A stretch of 64,000 bases of DNA from Solibacillus silvestris (GCA_001586195.1 CP014609.1:2330001-2394000), one strand, 5' to 3'. Positions 28,974 through 38,222 are shown, counted from the first letter of the stretch. Notes: generated by a model not told the origin, from the letters alone. Translations and numbers: made by a program.

Positions 28974-29729
28974 GGCCCCTCCCCAAATGCGGTTTACCCA
29001 ACTTTCAAAATAATGAATGCCTTTGTCGAGTAAAAGACCAAGTACCCCAATTACAACAATGCATGCCATAACTAAATCTAGACTTAAGGAATTTCGTGCA
29101 TCGACAATTAAAAATCCTAAACCCGATTGCGCTCCGACCATTTCCCCAGCGACGAGGAAAATCCACGCTGAACCTAATGCCATATGCAGCCCATTGGCGA
29201 TCATTGGAAATGATGCCGGCAATATAATTTTCCGCATTGTCTCAAAAGTGCTCATTTCAAAATTTGATGCGATTCGTAAATACGTTTTATCAACTTTTTT
29301 TACCGCGGATACCGTTGACAATAACACCGGGAAAAATGCAGCGATAAAAATAATAACGATCGCCGGCATATTGCCAATGCCGAACCATAGAACGATAAAC
29401 GGTGACCATGCAATCGGCGAAACCGGTCGCAATACTTGAACTACCGGGTCGAGCACTTTCCAGACGGCCGGTAACCTTCCTAAAATAAGCCCTAACAAAA
29501 TTGCTGCAACGACAGCGATCAGATAGCCTGTGAAAAATCGAAATAAACTAATTTGTATATGTGCAAACAGCGAACCATCGGAAATGATCGCCAGTAATGC
29601 TTCCCCCACTTTTAAAGGCGGAGGGAAAAGTGCCGACTGGTGCCCACCTATCATAATTGCAGCTTGCCATATGAGAAGTAATAATAGAAAGCCAAGTGTA
29701 ATCGGGGACAATTTCTTCACTATTGCCAT
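28968..29729 (-). CDS. ABC importer permease, SsuC/TauC type
   Basis: A 253-residue permease with about six transmembrane helices and the BPD_transp_1 coupling loop around AsNFEMSTFETMRKIILPASFPMI (EAA-like motif, residues about 155-178). Family members import sulfonates, taurine, nitrate, or thiamine and aromatic precursors. It is the last gene of the operon ATPase - binding lipoprotein - permease, 19 bp after the lipoprotein gene, behind a GGAGG ribosome binding site. Substrate not determinable. Confidence 0.92.
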   Translation of the reverse strand: MAIVKKLSPITLGFLLLLLIWQAAIMIGGHQSALFPPPLKVGEALLAIISDGSLFAHIQISLFRFFTGYLIAVVAAILLGLILGRLPAVWKVLDPVVQVLRPVSPIAWSPFIVLWFGIGNMPAIVIIFIAAFFPVLLSTVSAVKKVDKTYLRIASNFEMSTFETMRKIILPASFPMIANGLHMALGSAWIFLVAGEMVGAQSGLGFLIVDARNSLSLDLVMACIVVIGVLGLLLDKGIHYFESWVNRIWGGAK

Positions 29730-29748
29730 AGTATCCCTCCGTCCTCTA

Positions 29749-30690
29749 CTAATTTACAAAGCTAGCATCAACAAAATCTTCATAGGAAGGAGGGTTTTCG
29801 GATAATCCCATCTCCAGTAATGCATCACGTAAAATCGTATAGCTGTCTTGTTCAATGCGTAAATTATCGTAGGAAATCCAATCTAATGAAATATCCAATA
29901 CATTTTTTTCAACTGTTAAATATTGCCCAACGACTTCATGCATATGATCGTCTTTCCCTTGTGCAAGCTCTCCGCCTGCTACATAGTCATCGACAAATTT
30001 CCCTGCCAATTCTTTATTATCTTTAATAAACTGACCGCGCAATACTAAGCCGCAATCAATTGAATCTTGCCAAATTTCTTCTGACTGATAAAGCACTTTT
30101 CCGTTTTCCAATGCAACAGAAATCGCACCAAACGGCTCCGCAACTACATAACCAGCAATACGCCCTTCCGCTAAAGCAGCAGGCATTTCCGCTGGAGGCA
30201 ATTCGATAACATCCACTTCATTGTAAGCAATGCCATGCTTTTTCAGCATTTCATACAACAAAATATTGTGTGTTGAAAACCGGCTTGGAATTGCAAAAGA
30301 TTTCCCTTTCAGTTCTTCCACGGAATTTATATCCTTACCTCCAATTAATACATTGCCATCACGATGACCAAGTGCGACTGCTTTTAGGTCAATGCCTTTT
30401 TCCTTTGCGTTCATCGCTAATTGGATTAATACAGATGCCCCATCAATTGCACCAGTATTCAGTGCATCCATCAGCTCAGGCCAAGAACCGAATTTCACGA
30501 GCTCTAAATTATAATCTTCATATTTTTCATCATTTTGCATATATAACGGAACCGCGTGCGTAATCGGTAAATACCCGATTTTAATCGTTGGCTTTTCCCC
30601 GTCACCTGCAGTACTTCCTGTTTCGTTCGTCCCGCACGCCGTCAACAATACGACGAACAGCAGTGTTATCATTAACGCTACTTTTTTCAT
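29749..30690 (-). CDS. ABC importer substrate-binding lipoprotein, SsuA/NMT1-like
   Basis: A 313-residue lipoprotein: signal segment and lipobox LTAC with Cys19 as the lipidated residue, then a type 2 periplasmic-binding fold (KIGYLPITHAVPLYMQND; GKSFAIPSRFSTHNILLYEML; AEGRIAGYVVAEPFG). This order is typical of the SsuA/TauA/ThiY group that binds sulfonates, nitrate or pyrimidine precursors. It is anchored on the outer face of the membrane and delivers ligand to the permease encoded next. AGGAGG precedes the ATG. It is the middle gene of the operon. Confidence 0.92.
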   Translation of the reverse strand: MKKVALMITLLFVVLLTACGTNETGSTAGDGEKPTIKIGYLPITHAVPLYMQNDEKYEDYNLELVKFGSWPELMDALNTGAIDGASVLIQLAMNAKEKGIDLKAVALGHRDGNVLIGGKDINSVEELKGKSFAIPSRFSTHNILLYEMLKKHGIAYNEVDVIELPPAEMPAALAEGRIAGYVVAEPFGAISVALENGKVLYQSEEIWQDSIDCGLVLRGQFIKDNKELAGKFVDDYVAGGELAQGKDDHMHEVVGQYLTVEKNVLDISLDWISYDNLRIEQDSYTILRDALLEMGLSENPPSYEDFVDASFVN

Positions 30691-30701
30691 CTACTATCCT
30701 C

Positions 30702-31478
30702 CTAAATGTTAAATTCAATTGCTGCTTTATCATGAGTAAATTGGAATTCATTAAAAATGATTTCGCGGTAATGTTGAAAATCTGCATCAGCACGATTGCG
30801 GTCCTTTGGCAACTTCAGCACAACTTCTTTATGAATTTCACCTGGATTAGGCTTCATAATAAGGATGCGATCTGCTAAATAAATTGCTTCATCAATATCG
30901 TGGGTTACTAATACAATTGTCATTTTCTCGCGTTGCTGAATTTGTTTTAATTCATCCTGTAAATAATAGCGTGTAAATGTATCAAGCGCTCCAAACGGTT
31001 CATCCATTAAAATAACTTCCGGTTGAATGGCTAGCGCACGGGCAATTGCGACTCGTTGCTGCATACCACCTGAAAGTTCGCTAGGCAATGCATTAGCACG
31101 GTCTTCCAAACCGACCATCTGTAAATAATGGGCCGCTCTTTTTGTAATGTCAGCAGTCGGTAAATTCGAATTTTCAATACCGAGCTCCACATTTTTTCGA
31201 ACAGAGCGCCATGGCAACAGCCCGTAATTTTGCATAAGCATAATACAGCGCTTACTAGGTTTTGTAACGGCAGTCCCATCAAGCATGATTTGTCCTTGAT
31301 CAATCGTTTCAAAGCCACCGATACAATTTAACAATGTACTTTTACCACAACCGCTTTTCCCAAGAATGGCAATGACTTCACCGTGATTTATATTAAAAGA
31401 AACATCTTTTAAAACTGTCGGACCTTTTTCCCCATACGACTTTGAAACTTCTTTAATTTCAATCTTAACTGTCGACAA
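30702..31478 (-). CDS. ABC importer ATP-binding protein, SsuB/TauB type
   Basis: A 258-residue ATPase with Walker [10 protein letters not shown] (about 40-48), Q-loop [11 protein letters not shown], signature LSGGMQQR, Walker [13 protein letters not shown] and the H-loop VTHDIDEA. The start is TTG at 31476-31478 behind GGGGTGA. It is the first gene of the three-gene operon, 11 bp before the lipoprotein gene. The protein powers uptake from the cytoplasmic side. Confidence 0.95.
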   Translation of the reverse strand: MSTVKIEIKEVSKSYGEKGPTVLKDVSFNINHGEVIAILGKSGCGKSTLLNCIGGFETIDQGQIMLDGTAVTKPSKRCIMLMQNYGLLPWRSVRKNVELGIENSNLPTADITKRAAHYLQMVGLEDRANALPSELSGGMQQRVAIARALAIQPEVILMDEPFGALDTFTRYYLQDELKQIQQREKMTIVLVTHDIDEAIYLADRILIMKPNPGEIHKEVVLKLPKDRNRADADFQHYREIIFNEFQFTHDKAAIEFNI

Positions 31479-31684
31479 CTAGTTTTCACCCCAATACCGA
31501 TTATTCAACTTGGTTTTATATTATATGAGTTATATTATTATACTTACTTAAATAAAACAACCTTATTTTTTAATTTATTTTTATTTTCTAAAAAATAATC
31601 GGATATTTTTTGAATATAATGTAAAATGAAACAATGTACCATACGCAGGTTTGGCACGTTTCATCGGAAAGTGAGGTTATATGA

Positions 31685-32248
31685 ATGAAAAAAGTAACAT
31701 TAATTCCACAAGCACTTCGTTATGCACCAGAAATTCATCGTTTATCGCAGGCACCCGAAGTAAAGAATGCACTCGGACTTCCGACACAATCTGTGGAAGA
31801 TACGGAAAACTTTATTATTAATACTATAATGGAGGAATCAGAAGGGAAAACTATTTCCCGTTTAATTTTGAATGAAGATGACCAATTGATCGGAATTACG
31901 ACATTGATGTTTATCGATCAGTCCAATAAACAATGCCATATCGGAAGCTGGATTGCAGTGGATTATTGGGGCCAAGGCTATAATCTGGCCTCCAAAATTG
32001 AACTTTTGAAAATAGCATTTGAATATTTACATCTTGAAGTAGTATTTGCCGGTGCACGTACAGTCAATTTGCGTTCTCAAAAAGCGCAGGAAAAACTTCC
32101 TTTCATATCTTTAAATGTCGAACAGCAATTTCCTGAAGAACATTTGCTGCTGGAAAAAAGGCAAAAGCAACCGTGTATTTTAAACGCTGTTTTTAAGGAC
32201 GATTTTCTAAACTATTTATACTCAACACAAAAAGAACGGAAAATTTAG
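31685..32248 (+). CDS. GNAT-family N-acetyltransferase
   Basis: A 187-residue GCN5-related acetyltransferase of the RimJ/RimL-like type (acetyltransf_3). The acetyl-CoA region shows IGSWIAVDYWGQGYNLASKIELLKIAFEYL (about 95-124) with a V/I-x-x-x-x-WGQGYN core, and GARTVNLRSQKAQEKL follows. Substrate unknown; relatives acetylate ribosomal protein N-termini or small molecules. It is a single gene ending in a bidirectional terminator. Confidence 0.85.
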   Translation: MKKVTLIPQALRYAPEIHRLSQAPEVKNALGLPTQSVEDTENFIINTIMEESEGKTISRLILNEDDQLIGITTLMFIDQSNKQCHIGSWIAVDYWGQGYNLASKIELLKIAFEYLHLEVVFAGARTVNLRSQKAQEKLPFISLNVEQQFPEEHLLLEKRQKQPCILNAVFKDDFLNYLYSTQKERKI

Positions 32249-32276
32249 AGGTTACTCTAATTTTCCGTTCTTTTTT
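32229..32276. terminator. Bidirectional terminator, GNAT / cstA
   Basis: AAAGAACGGAAAATT / AATTTTCCGTTCTTT with a loop holding the GNAT stop region; T-tracts on both strands between convergent genes. Confidence 0.92.
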
Positions 32277-32283
32277 AATTGTT

Positions 32284-34077
32284 TTAGTTAGCAGTAGCTT
32301 GTTTTGTAAAACGTGGATGTGCCCATAGTTCACGCCATTTTATGACTGATGTAATAACAATGATCAATCCTAGTGTAAGCATAATAATCGATAAAATACC
32401 GTTTAAAATATTGTAGCCACCAGCCATATCGTTCCAGTAAACATTTTTCACCATCCAGAATCCTGCTACGTTTACCGTAATATATAAATATACTAACGGA
32501 ATAAAGCAAGTTAAAGCATAAATACGCTTATCCGCTACTTTTAATACGAATGTTACACCGCATACTAGACCAATGGAGGCCATTAACTGGTTGGACACAC
32601 CGAATAATGCCCATACAGAAGCAATATCCCCTGAATTTAATAAGTATCCCCACATAATACAGGCCAATGCACTTGCCCCAATTGCGCCTGGGAGCCAATC
32701 CGTCTTTTTAAGCGGCTTATAAACATTTCCTAAAAAGTCTTGAATTAAGTAACGAGCTGTACGTGTACCTGCGTCAATTGCAGTTAAAATAAATACAGCT
32801 TCAAACATAATAACAAATTGATAGAAATAAGCGGTTAAATGGCTAAACCATTCTACCCCAGAGAAAATGGATGCCATACCGACTGCAAGTGTTACTGCAC
32901 CACCAGTACGACCCTCCAGATCCATACCAATTGCTTCTGACAGCACCGGTAAATCGACAACCGTCATTCCCAATTTTGCGAATGCTTCAGGTGATGAGTT
33001 AATCGCAAAGTAATCTGCCGGATGCAGTACAGTTGCAGCGATCAGTGCCATTACCCCAACGACACATTCTACGAGCATAGCACCAAAACCAACTACGCGA
33101 ATATCATCCCAACGGTTTAACATTTTCGGCGTAGTACCTGATCCTACAAATGCATGGAAACCGGAAATAGCTCCACATGCAATTGTAATCGAAACGAATG
33201 GCCACACAGGACCTGCAACGATCGGACCGCCTCCTAGGAATTCAGGAATAAACGCAGGGAATTGAATTGTAGGGTTAATAATAAACACCCCAATGATTAA
33301 AGCAATAAATACCCCTATCTTCATGAAACTGCTCAAATAATCACGTGGTGCAAGTAAGAACCAAACTGGCAATGCAGCTGCAAAGAACGCATAAATCGGC
33401 AATAGAATCGATAAAGTTTCACGATCTAATGTTAATACATCTCCTAGCCATGTACCTTGAATAGACGGTCCGTAAAAAACGGCCCCAACGAGAAGAATGA
33501 CCCCAAGTATTGTTGAAATCTTTAAGTTTCCTGTGAATTTATTGATAAGACCCATGAGCATGGCAATCGGAATCGTTGCTGCAACTGCAAATGTTCCCCA
33601 AGGGTTTTCTGCTAAAGCTCCTAAAATAACCATTGATAAACCGGCCATTGTAATTGTAATGATGAACAGCATCGCTAATCCTGTACAAAAACCAGCGACA
33701 GGCCCAAGCTCTTCACGCATAACTTCCGATAATGACTTCCCGCCTTTTGTCATCGAAGCAAATAATACAACTGCATCGTGTACGGCGCCCCCAATAACAG
33801 CACCAATTAATAACCAAAGATAACCCGGTAAATAACCGAATTGCGCGGCTAAAATTGGTCCAACTAGCGGTCCTGCTGCGGCAATGGCTGCAAAGTGATG
33901 TCCAAAAGCTACCCAACGATTTGTTGGCACGTAATCTTGTCCGTCATTTTTTTCATTTGCAGGTGTAGGTATATCTTCGTTAATCTTTAATACTTTCTTT
34001 GTAAAGAAAATTCCGTAAAAACGATAGGCAATTACTAAAATACAGATTGCCCCAATTACTAATGTGATCGCATTCAT
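32284..34077 (-). CDS. cstA: Carbon starvation protein CstA (peptide/pyruvate transporter family)
   Basis: A 597-residue polytopic membrane protein with about 16 hydrophobic segments. CstA signatures are present: GHHFAAIAAAGPLVGPILAAQFGYLPG near residues 59-85, GGAVHDAVVLFAS, and IDAGTRTARYLIQDFLG. Family members import peptides or pyruvate during starvation. A GGGGGAAAG ribosome binding site precedes the ATG. It is a single gene. Two copies of a palindromic 11-bp site lie 31-73 bp upstream and probably control it. Confidence 0.93.
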   Translation of the reverse strand: MNAITLVIGAICILVIAYRFYGIFFTKKVLKINEDIPTPANEKNDGQDYVPTNRWVAFGHHFAAIAAAGPLVGPILAAQFGYLPGYLWLLIGAVIGGAVHDAVVLFASMTKGGKSLSEVMREELGPVAGFCTGLAMLFIITITMAGLSMVILGALAENPWGTFAVAATIPIAMLMGLINKFTGNLKISTILGVILLVGAVFYGPSIQGTWLGDVLTLDRETLSILLPIYAFFAAALPVWFLLAPRDYLSSFMKIGVFIALIIGVFIINPTIQFPAFIPEFLGGGPIVAGPVWPFVSITIACGAISGFHAFVGSGTTPKMLNRWDDIRVVGFGAMLVECVVGVMALIAATVLHPADYFAINSSPEAFAKLGMTVVDLPVLSEAIGMDLEGRTGGAVTLAVGMASIFSGVEWFSHLTAYFYQFVIMFEAVFILTAIDAGTRTARYLIQDFLGNVYKPLKKTDWLPGAIGASALACIMWGYLLNSGDIASVWALFGVSNQLMASIGLVCGVTFVLKVADKRIYALTCFIPLVYLYITVNVAGFWMVKNVYWNDMAGGYNILNGILSIIMLTLGLIIVITSVIKWRELWAHPRFTKQATAN

Positions 34078-34107
34078 TTAACTTTCCCCCTATGTATCTC
34101 TCTTATG

Positions 34108-34150
34108 TTGTAATACAACAATAACAAATTTCATAACTGTTGTATTACAA
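34108..34150 (-). promoter_or_regulatory. Two palindromic operator-like sites upstream of cstA
   Basis: TTGTAATACAA (34108-34118) and TTGTATTACAA (34140-34150), each a palindrome around one base, have centres 32 bp apart, about three helical turns. Together they also form a 13-bp-armed inverted repeat. No T-tract suited to termination follows on the cstA strand. The binding protein is not identified; the pattern is not a CcpA cre site. Confidence 0.6.
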
Positions 34151-34364
34151 TTTTTAAAATTAACTGAAAATTATGCATAATAGCTATTTTATCATACCAA
34201 ACTACAGAAATTGTAAAAATTATCGAAATAGTTGAAATAAATCACCCTTACATTGCTTTACATGCCTATGTCATTTGAAATACTTCTATTTTATGATGAA
34301 CCTCTTCTTCAGATTCTAATAACTTTACATCATTTTTTTGTAATATAAATGAAATATAATTTAT

Positions 34365-34389
34365 GTTTAATATAACGAGAGATGGGAAT
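34365..34389 (+). promoter_or_regulatory. Sigma-B-like promoter of KGG-repeat gene
   Basis: GTTTAA, 13-bp spacer, GGGAAT, compared with the B. subtilis sigma-B consensus GTTTAA-N12-14-GGGTAT. Start site about 34396, leader about 50 nt. The classic sigma-B target gsiB encodes the same kind of KGG-repeat protein. Confidence 0.65.
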
Positions 34390-34444
34390 TTAACTAGTAA
34401 GCTTAGCAATAAGCTAAAAAATTTTCACTAGGAGGATGTAAGAA

Positions 34445-34726
34445 ATGGCTAATAACAACAAACGTAATCAGAATCAGAATGACGGACAAATGACGGTTCA
34501 AGAAGCGGGTCGTAAAGGCGGAGAAGCTACATCTAATAACCATGGTAGAGAATTTTATGAAGAAATCGGCCGTAAAGGCGGAGAAGCAAGCAGCGGAAAC
34601 AACCAAAACGGTAATAATAACAATAATGGCGGCAAAATGAGCCGTGAAGAAGCTGGCCGCAAAGGCGGAGAAGCTAGCCGTAGAAACAATAACAGTAACA
34701 ATAATAACAAAAAAAATAACTCATAA
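34445..34726 (+). CDS. KGG-repeat general stress protein, GsiB-like
   Basis: A 93-residue, highly hydrophilic, Asn/Gly/Lys-rich protein with three KGG motifs at about 24-26, 44-46 and 73-75, each preceded by an (E/I)xGRKGGEA block. Such LEA/Con-10-like proteins (B. subtilis GsiB, stress-induced hydrophilins) accumulate under desiccation, osmotic or heat stress and are largely disordered. GsiB has more repeats (about 123 residues). AGGAGG lies upstream. It is a single gene behind a sigma-B-like promoter. Confidence 0.88.
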   Translation: MANNNKRNQNQNDGQMTVQEAGRKGGEATSNNHGREFYEEIGRKGGEASSGNNQNGNNNNNGGKMSREEAGRKGGEASRRNNNSNNNNKKNNS

Positions 34727-34789
34727 TGATTTAATTAACCTTGAAGATAGGTTGATTCATGATGTAAATATTAATTCTTTACATTAATA

Positions 34790-34830
34790 AAGGGTGTTTG
34801 CCATTTAGAAGAATGGCGAACACCCTTATT
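34790..34830 (+). terminator. Terminator of KGG-repeat gene
   Basis: AGGGTGTTTGCCATT / AATGGCGAACACCCT stem with one mismatch followed by TATTTGT. Confidence 0.85.
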
Positions 34831-35008
34831 TGTATGGATTTTTACCCTATTATCCAAATTTCCCCTCGAACAGTATACATATCCAAACAAATTACTTGAA
34901 AATATTATATAACAATTATATATTATTTTATGCTTGCTTAAATTAGAGCGAGCATTTTATTGTGTTTTCTTATTTATTATATATATAGAAAAGGAAATGA
35001 GCGTATAC

Positions 35009-35560
35009 ATGAACCAATATACAAACGAATTTTTATATAAATTAATTTATTCCACTATTAAAGCTACAGGCCTCCCTATAATGTTGGAGGAGGATCATAC
35101 CGGAGTAAATATGAGCTATAACTTTATAACAAATGTTGTTAGTTTTGATGCAAACCGTTTAGTGGAAGCAGCTGGCGAATTATCAAGCATTCCATTTGAT
35201 CAATATGTAAAAACCATTACTCTTCATGAACTTGGTCACGCTATTGACCGTCCTGCACTAGATGCTTCTTTAACTAGAACCCTCGATTATTTTGATATGA
35301 GAGATCAATATTCTACTAAAGAAATTTTTAAAAATCCTGATTTATTAGGCATGTTAATAGAAGAACATCAAATGAACATTGCCTTTGAAGAAACCGCATG
35401 GGCTAACGCAGAAAACCTAAATGAAAAATTATTATTCATTGATCAAAATACATTTGAAATGATAAAAAATCATAGTCTTTCCACATATATTAATAATTAT
35501 GAAGAAGATTTGGCAGTTTACAAACAGCTTCTGGAACAAACGGAGCTTCAGCCTGCTTAA
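35009..35560 (+). CDS. Putative zincin-type protein with HELGH motif
   Basis: A 183-residue soluble protein I cannot assign to a named family. TITLHELGHAIDR near residue 75 is an HExxH zinc-protease motif, and the downstream FEETAWANAENL could supply the third ligand (Glu), as in ImmA/IrrE-like peptidases. There is no helix-turn-helix domain, signal peptide or partner gene. The start is uncertain: ATG 35009 is chosen, ATG 34997 is four codons earlier, and the frame is open to 34934; no ribosome binding site is ideal. It is a single gene with its own terminator. A stress- or phage-response protease is only a guess. Confidence 0.7.
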   Translation: MNQYTNEFLYKLIYSTIKATGLPIMLEEDHTGVNMSYNFITNVVSFDANRLVEAAGELSSIPFDQYVKTITLHELGHAIDRPALDASLTRTLDYFDMRDQYSTKEIFKNPDLLGMLIEEHQMNIAFEETAWANAENLNEKLLFIDQNTFEMIKNHSLSTYINNYEEDLAVYKQLLEQTELQPA

Positions 35561-35607
35561 TTTTAGTGAGCCCAAACAAAAAAAGACTAAAATGCATGTA
35601 ATAAAAT

Positions 35608-35650
35608 AACGATCTTGAAAGCGATTATTTCCTTTCAAGATCGTTTTTCT
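35608..35650. terminator. Bidirectional terminator, zincin / RNase J
   Basis: AACGATCTTGAAAG / CTTTCAAGATCGTT 14-bp stem with T-runs on the plus side and an A-rich opposite flank. Confidence 0.9.
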
Positions 35651-35664
35651 GTAATAATTTAACT

Positions 35665-37329
35665 TTATATTTCAATTATTATCGGCAAAATCATGGGCTT
35701 TTTCATTTTTAATGTAAAGATATATTGATCTACCGCGTGTTTAATCGCTTTTTTCATAGCAAACGGATTGGCTTCTTTAAAGTTTTCGACAGCTGCTTGA
35801 GCAATTTCGTTAATATCATTTATTAATCCTTCTGATTCTCTCGCATAGACGAATCCGCGAGAAATACTGTCAGGACCAGAAATAATGGACCCATCGAATT
35901 TACTGATCGTGACGACAATCACAAGCATCCCATCTTCGGATAGTTGCTTCCGATCACGCAATACGATTTCACCGACTTCATCACTTCCAGTACCATCCAC
36001 GTACGTATCTCCTGCCGGAATAGCCCGTGTTTGCCGCGCTTCCCCGCCTTTAATGTCAACAATTTCACCATTTTTAAGGATAAATGTATGCCCTTTTTCA
36101 ACACCAACCGCTTCTGCCAGTGACCGATGAATATGAAGCATGCGGTATTCTCCATGAATGGGAATAAAATATTTTGGCTTCATAAGTGTCAGCATCATTT
36201 TTAAATCTTCTTGATAGCCATGACCCGATACGTGCATACCGGTAATGCTCGAATTTCCGTATACTACTTTTGCGCCAAGCTGAAACAGATTATCAACAAT
36301 TTTTGAAACATCTTTTTCATTTCCAGGTATTGGTGAAGCTGCGAAAATAACCGTATCGCCTTGCACAACTTTAACATCCCGATTACGACCAGTTGAGAGT
36401 CGGGAAAGCGCAGCTAATGGCTCCCCTTGGCTTCCTGTACATAATATTACTGCCCGTTCCGGCGGTAACTCTTTTAATTCTCTTGGCTCGATAAGCATCC
36501 AGCCTGGAATGTCCAAGTTGCCCAGTCGCATCGCAACAGACGTAACATTGACCATGCTGCGACCTAGAAGAACAATTTTCCGATTCGTCTTTTTTGCTGC
36601 TTCAACGATTTGCTGAATGCGATTTACATTGGATGCAAAAGTAGAAATGAAGATTTTTCCGGTCGCTTTTTGAAATTCCTCATCCAAATGACCTCCAATT
36701 ACTTGCTCGGATGGTGTAAATCCGGGACGTTCGGCGTTTGTACTTTCGGATATGAGGGCGAGCACCCCTTCTGTACCGAGTGCTGCCATTTTATGAATAT
36801 CTGATGGTTGATCATTAACGGGTGTGAAATCAAATTTAAAGTCACCTGTATGAATGACTTTCCCTTCAGGCGTATGAAAAACAATCCCTAAACAGTCAGG
36901 AATACTGTGACTTGTCTTAAAGAAAGTGAGCGATAGTTGGTCAAAATTAATTTTTGACTCTGCATTAATCTCAATTAATTCTGTATTACGGAGCAATTTG
37001 TGCTCCTTTAGTTTCAGCTCAATTAACCCAAGGGTAAATCTGGATGCATAAATTGGCATATTAATTTTTCTCAACAAATATGGGATTCCGCCAATATGAT
37101 CTTCATGTCCATGCGTTACAACTAAAGCTTTGATTTTATGTTTATTTTCTTCCAAATAGCTTAAATCCGGGATTATCAAATCGACACCTAATAAACTCTG
37201 ATCTGCAAATTTCCCGCCACAATCAACGATAACTAATTCTTGCCCATATTCAATGACATACATATTTTTTCCGATTTCATTAATGCCGCCTAGTGCGAAA
37301 ATGGATAGTGTATTTTCAGTATTTAGCAA
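35665..37329 (-). CDS. rnj: Ribonuclease J (J1-like)
   Basis: A 554-residue beta-lactamase/beta-CASP ribonuclease with 5'-3' exo- and endonuclease activity in mRNA decay and rRNA processing. Metal-binding motif HGHEDHIGG is intact (residues about 74-82), as are TSHSIPDCLG, HTGDFKFDFTP and the beta-CASP HGEYRMLH; the C-terminus ends KKPMILPIIIEI. The intact motif makes it J1-like; B. subtilis RNase J2 has a changed motif. Start TTG at 37327-37329 behind AGGAGG. B. subtilis rnjA is preceded by rpoY; no such gene is here, so this may be an additional paralogue. Confidence 0.93.
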   Translation of the reverse strand: MLNTENTLSIFALGGINEIGKNMYVIEYGQELVIVDCGGKFADQSLLGVDLIIPDLSYLEENKHKIKALVVTHGHEDHIGGIPYLLRKINMPIYASRFTLGLIELKLKEHKLLRNTELIEINAESKINFDQLSLTFFKTSHSIPDCLGIVFHTPEGKVIHTGDFKFDFTPVNDQPSDIHKMAALGTEGVLALISESTNAERPGFTPSEQVIGGHLDEEFQKATGKIFISTFASNVNRIQQIVEAAKKTNRKIVLLGRSMVNVTSVAMRLGNLDIPGWMLIEPRELKELPPERAVILCTGSQGEPLAALSRLSTGRNRDVKVVQGDTVIFAASPIPGNEKDVSKIVDNLFQLGAKVVYGNSSITGMHVSGHGYQEDLKMMLTLMKPKYFIPIHGEYRMLHIHRSLAEAVGVEKGHTFILKNGEIVDIKGGEARQTRAIPAGDTYVDGTGSDEVGEIVLRDRKQLSEDGMLVIVVTISKFDGSIISGPDSISRGFVYARESEGLINDINEIAQAAVENFKEANPFAMKKAIKHAVDQYIFTLKMKKPMILPIIIEI

Positions 37330-37489
37330 CTTCGACTCCTCCTATAGAATGGATATTTTTATGTGTACATAAAATTTCGCCTTATATATTAGTATTTCTA
37401 ATTTAAAAAGAAACTATACGAAAGCAGTTCACGATGTTTTGAAATAATTCATCGTATTTCGCCCATACTAAAATTGAAAGGAATTGATT

Positions 37490-38176
37490 ATGATGCTTAG
37501 TGAAAAACAACTTACTAAATTAAAACGACTGCTCATCGAACAAAAAAGAGAACTAATTGGTGATGTCAACACTAATGAAAATGAACTTATTGCACGTGCC
37601 AGTTTAAGGGACTCTACAGATGAGCTCTCAACTATTGACAATCATCCCGCGGATTTAGCGACCGAATTATATGACCGTGAAAAAGATATGGCATTAAAAG
37701 TGCATAGTGATGACTTATTGGGCCAAATTGAAGCGGCATTTGATCGGATGAATAACGGTACATATGGAGTTTGTGCAAAATGCCAAACAGAAATCCCATA
37801 TGATCGACTGCAAGCAATTCCGTATACGGCTTTTTGTATTGAGCATAGTGATGCAAAAACTCCTGCGGCAGATCGTCCGGTTGAAGAACAATTGCTCCAT
37901 CCGGCTGTTGACAACTCCTTTTCAAATCGGGAAAAGGATGATGAGCTTCAAGATAACGAAGATTCCTTCCAAATCGTCGCACAGTATGGAAATTCCGATA
38001 CACCAGCAGATTTTGAAGGAGATTTCGATCACTACAACGATTTATACAAAGATAAAGATGATGAAGATATGTATTCTGCACTGGAAATATTGCATGTTTC
38101 CAAGGACGATTTTCTGCAGGGGCAAATTTCCAAAGAATATGCAGATGAAGCACGAAAACACGATTATTTGGATTGA
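37490..38176 (+). CDS. yteA: TraR/DksA-type zinc-finger protein, YteA family
   Basis: A 228-residue protein matching the YteA 'sporulation protein' family (about 239 in B. subtilis). The N-terminal half is helical (SEKQLTKLKRLLIEQKREL) with the family stretch DELSTIDNHPADLATELYDREKD. A DksA-like zinc finger follows at residues about 95-125, CAKC...FCIEH, in which the last ligand is His instead of Cys. The C-terminal half is acidic and less ordered. AAAGGA lies seven bases before ATG 37490, hence that start; a TTG six bases earlier is less likely. It is a single gene with its own terminator. Confidence 0.85.
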   Translation: MMLSEKQLTKLKRLLIEQKRELIGDVNTNENELIARASLRDSTDELSTIDNHPADLATELYDREKDMALKVHSDDLLGQIEAAFDRMNNGTYGVCAKCQTEIPYDRLQAIPYTAFCIEHSDAKTPAADRPVEEQLLHPAVDNSFSNREKDDELQDNEDSFQIVAQYGNSDTPADFEGDFDHYNDLYKDKDDEDMYSALEILHVSKDDFLQGQISKEYADEARKHDYLD

Positions 38177-38190
38177 CTGCGATATAATCA

Positions 38191-38222
38191 AAAAGCCGAG
38201 AATGTCTATGTTCTCGGCTTTA
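38191..38222. terminator. Bidirectional terminator, yteA / alcohol dehydrogenase
   Basis: AAAGCCGAGAA / TTCTCGGCTTT 11-bp stem located between convergent genes. Confidence 0.88.
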
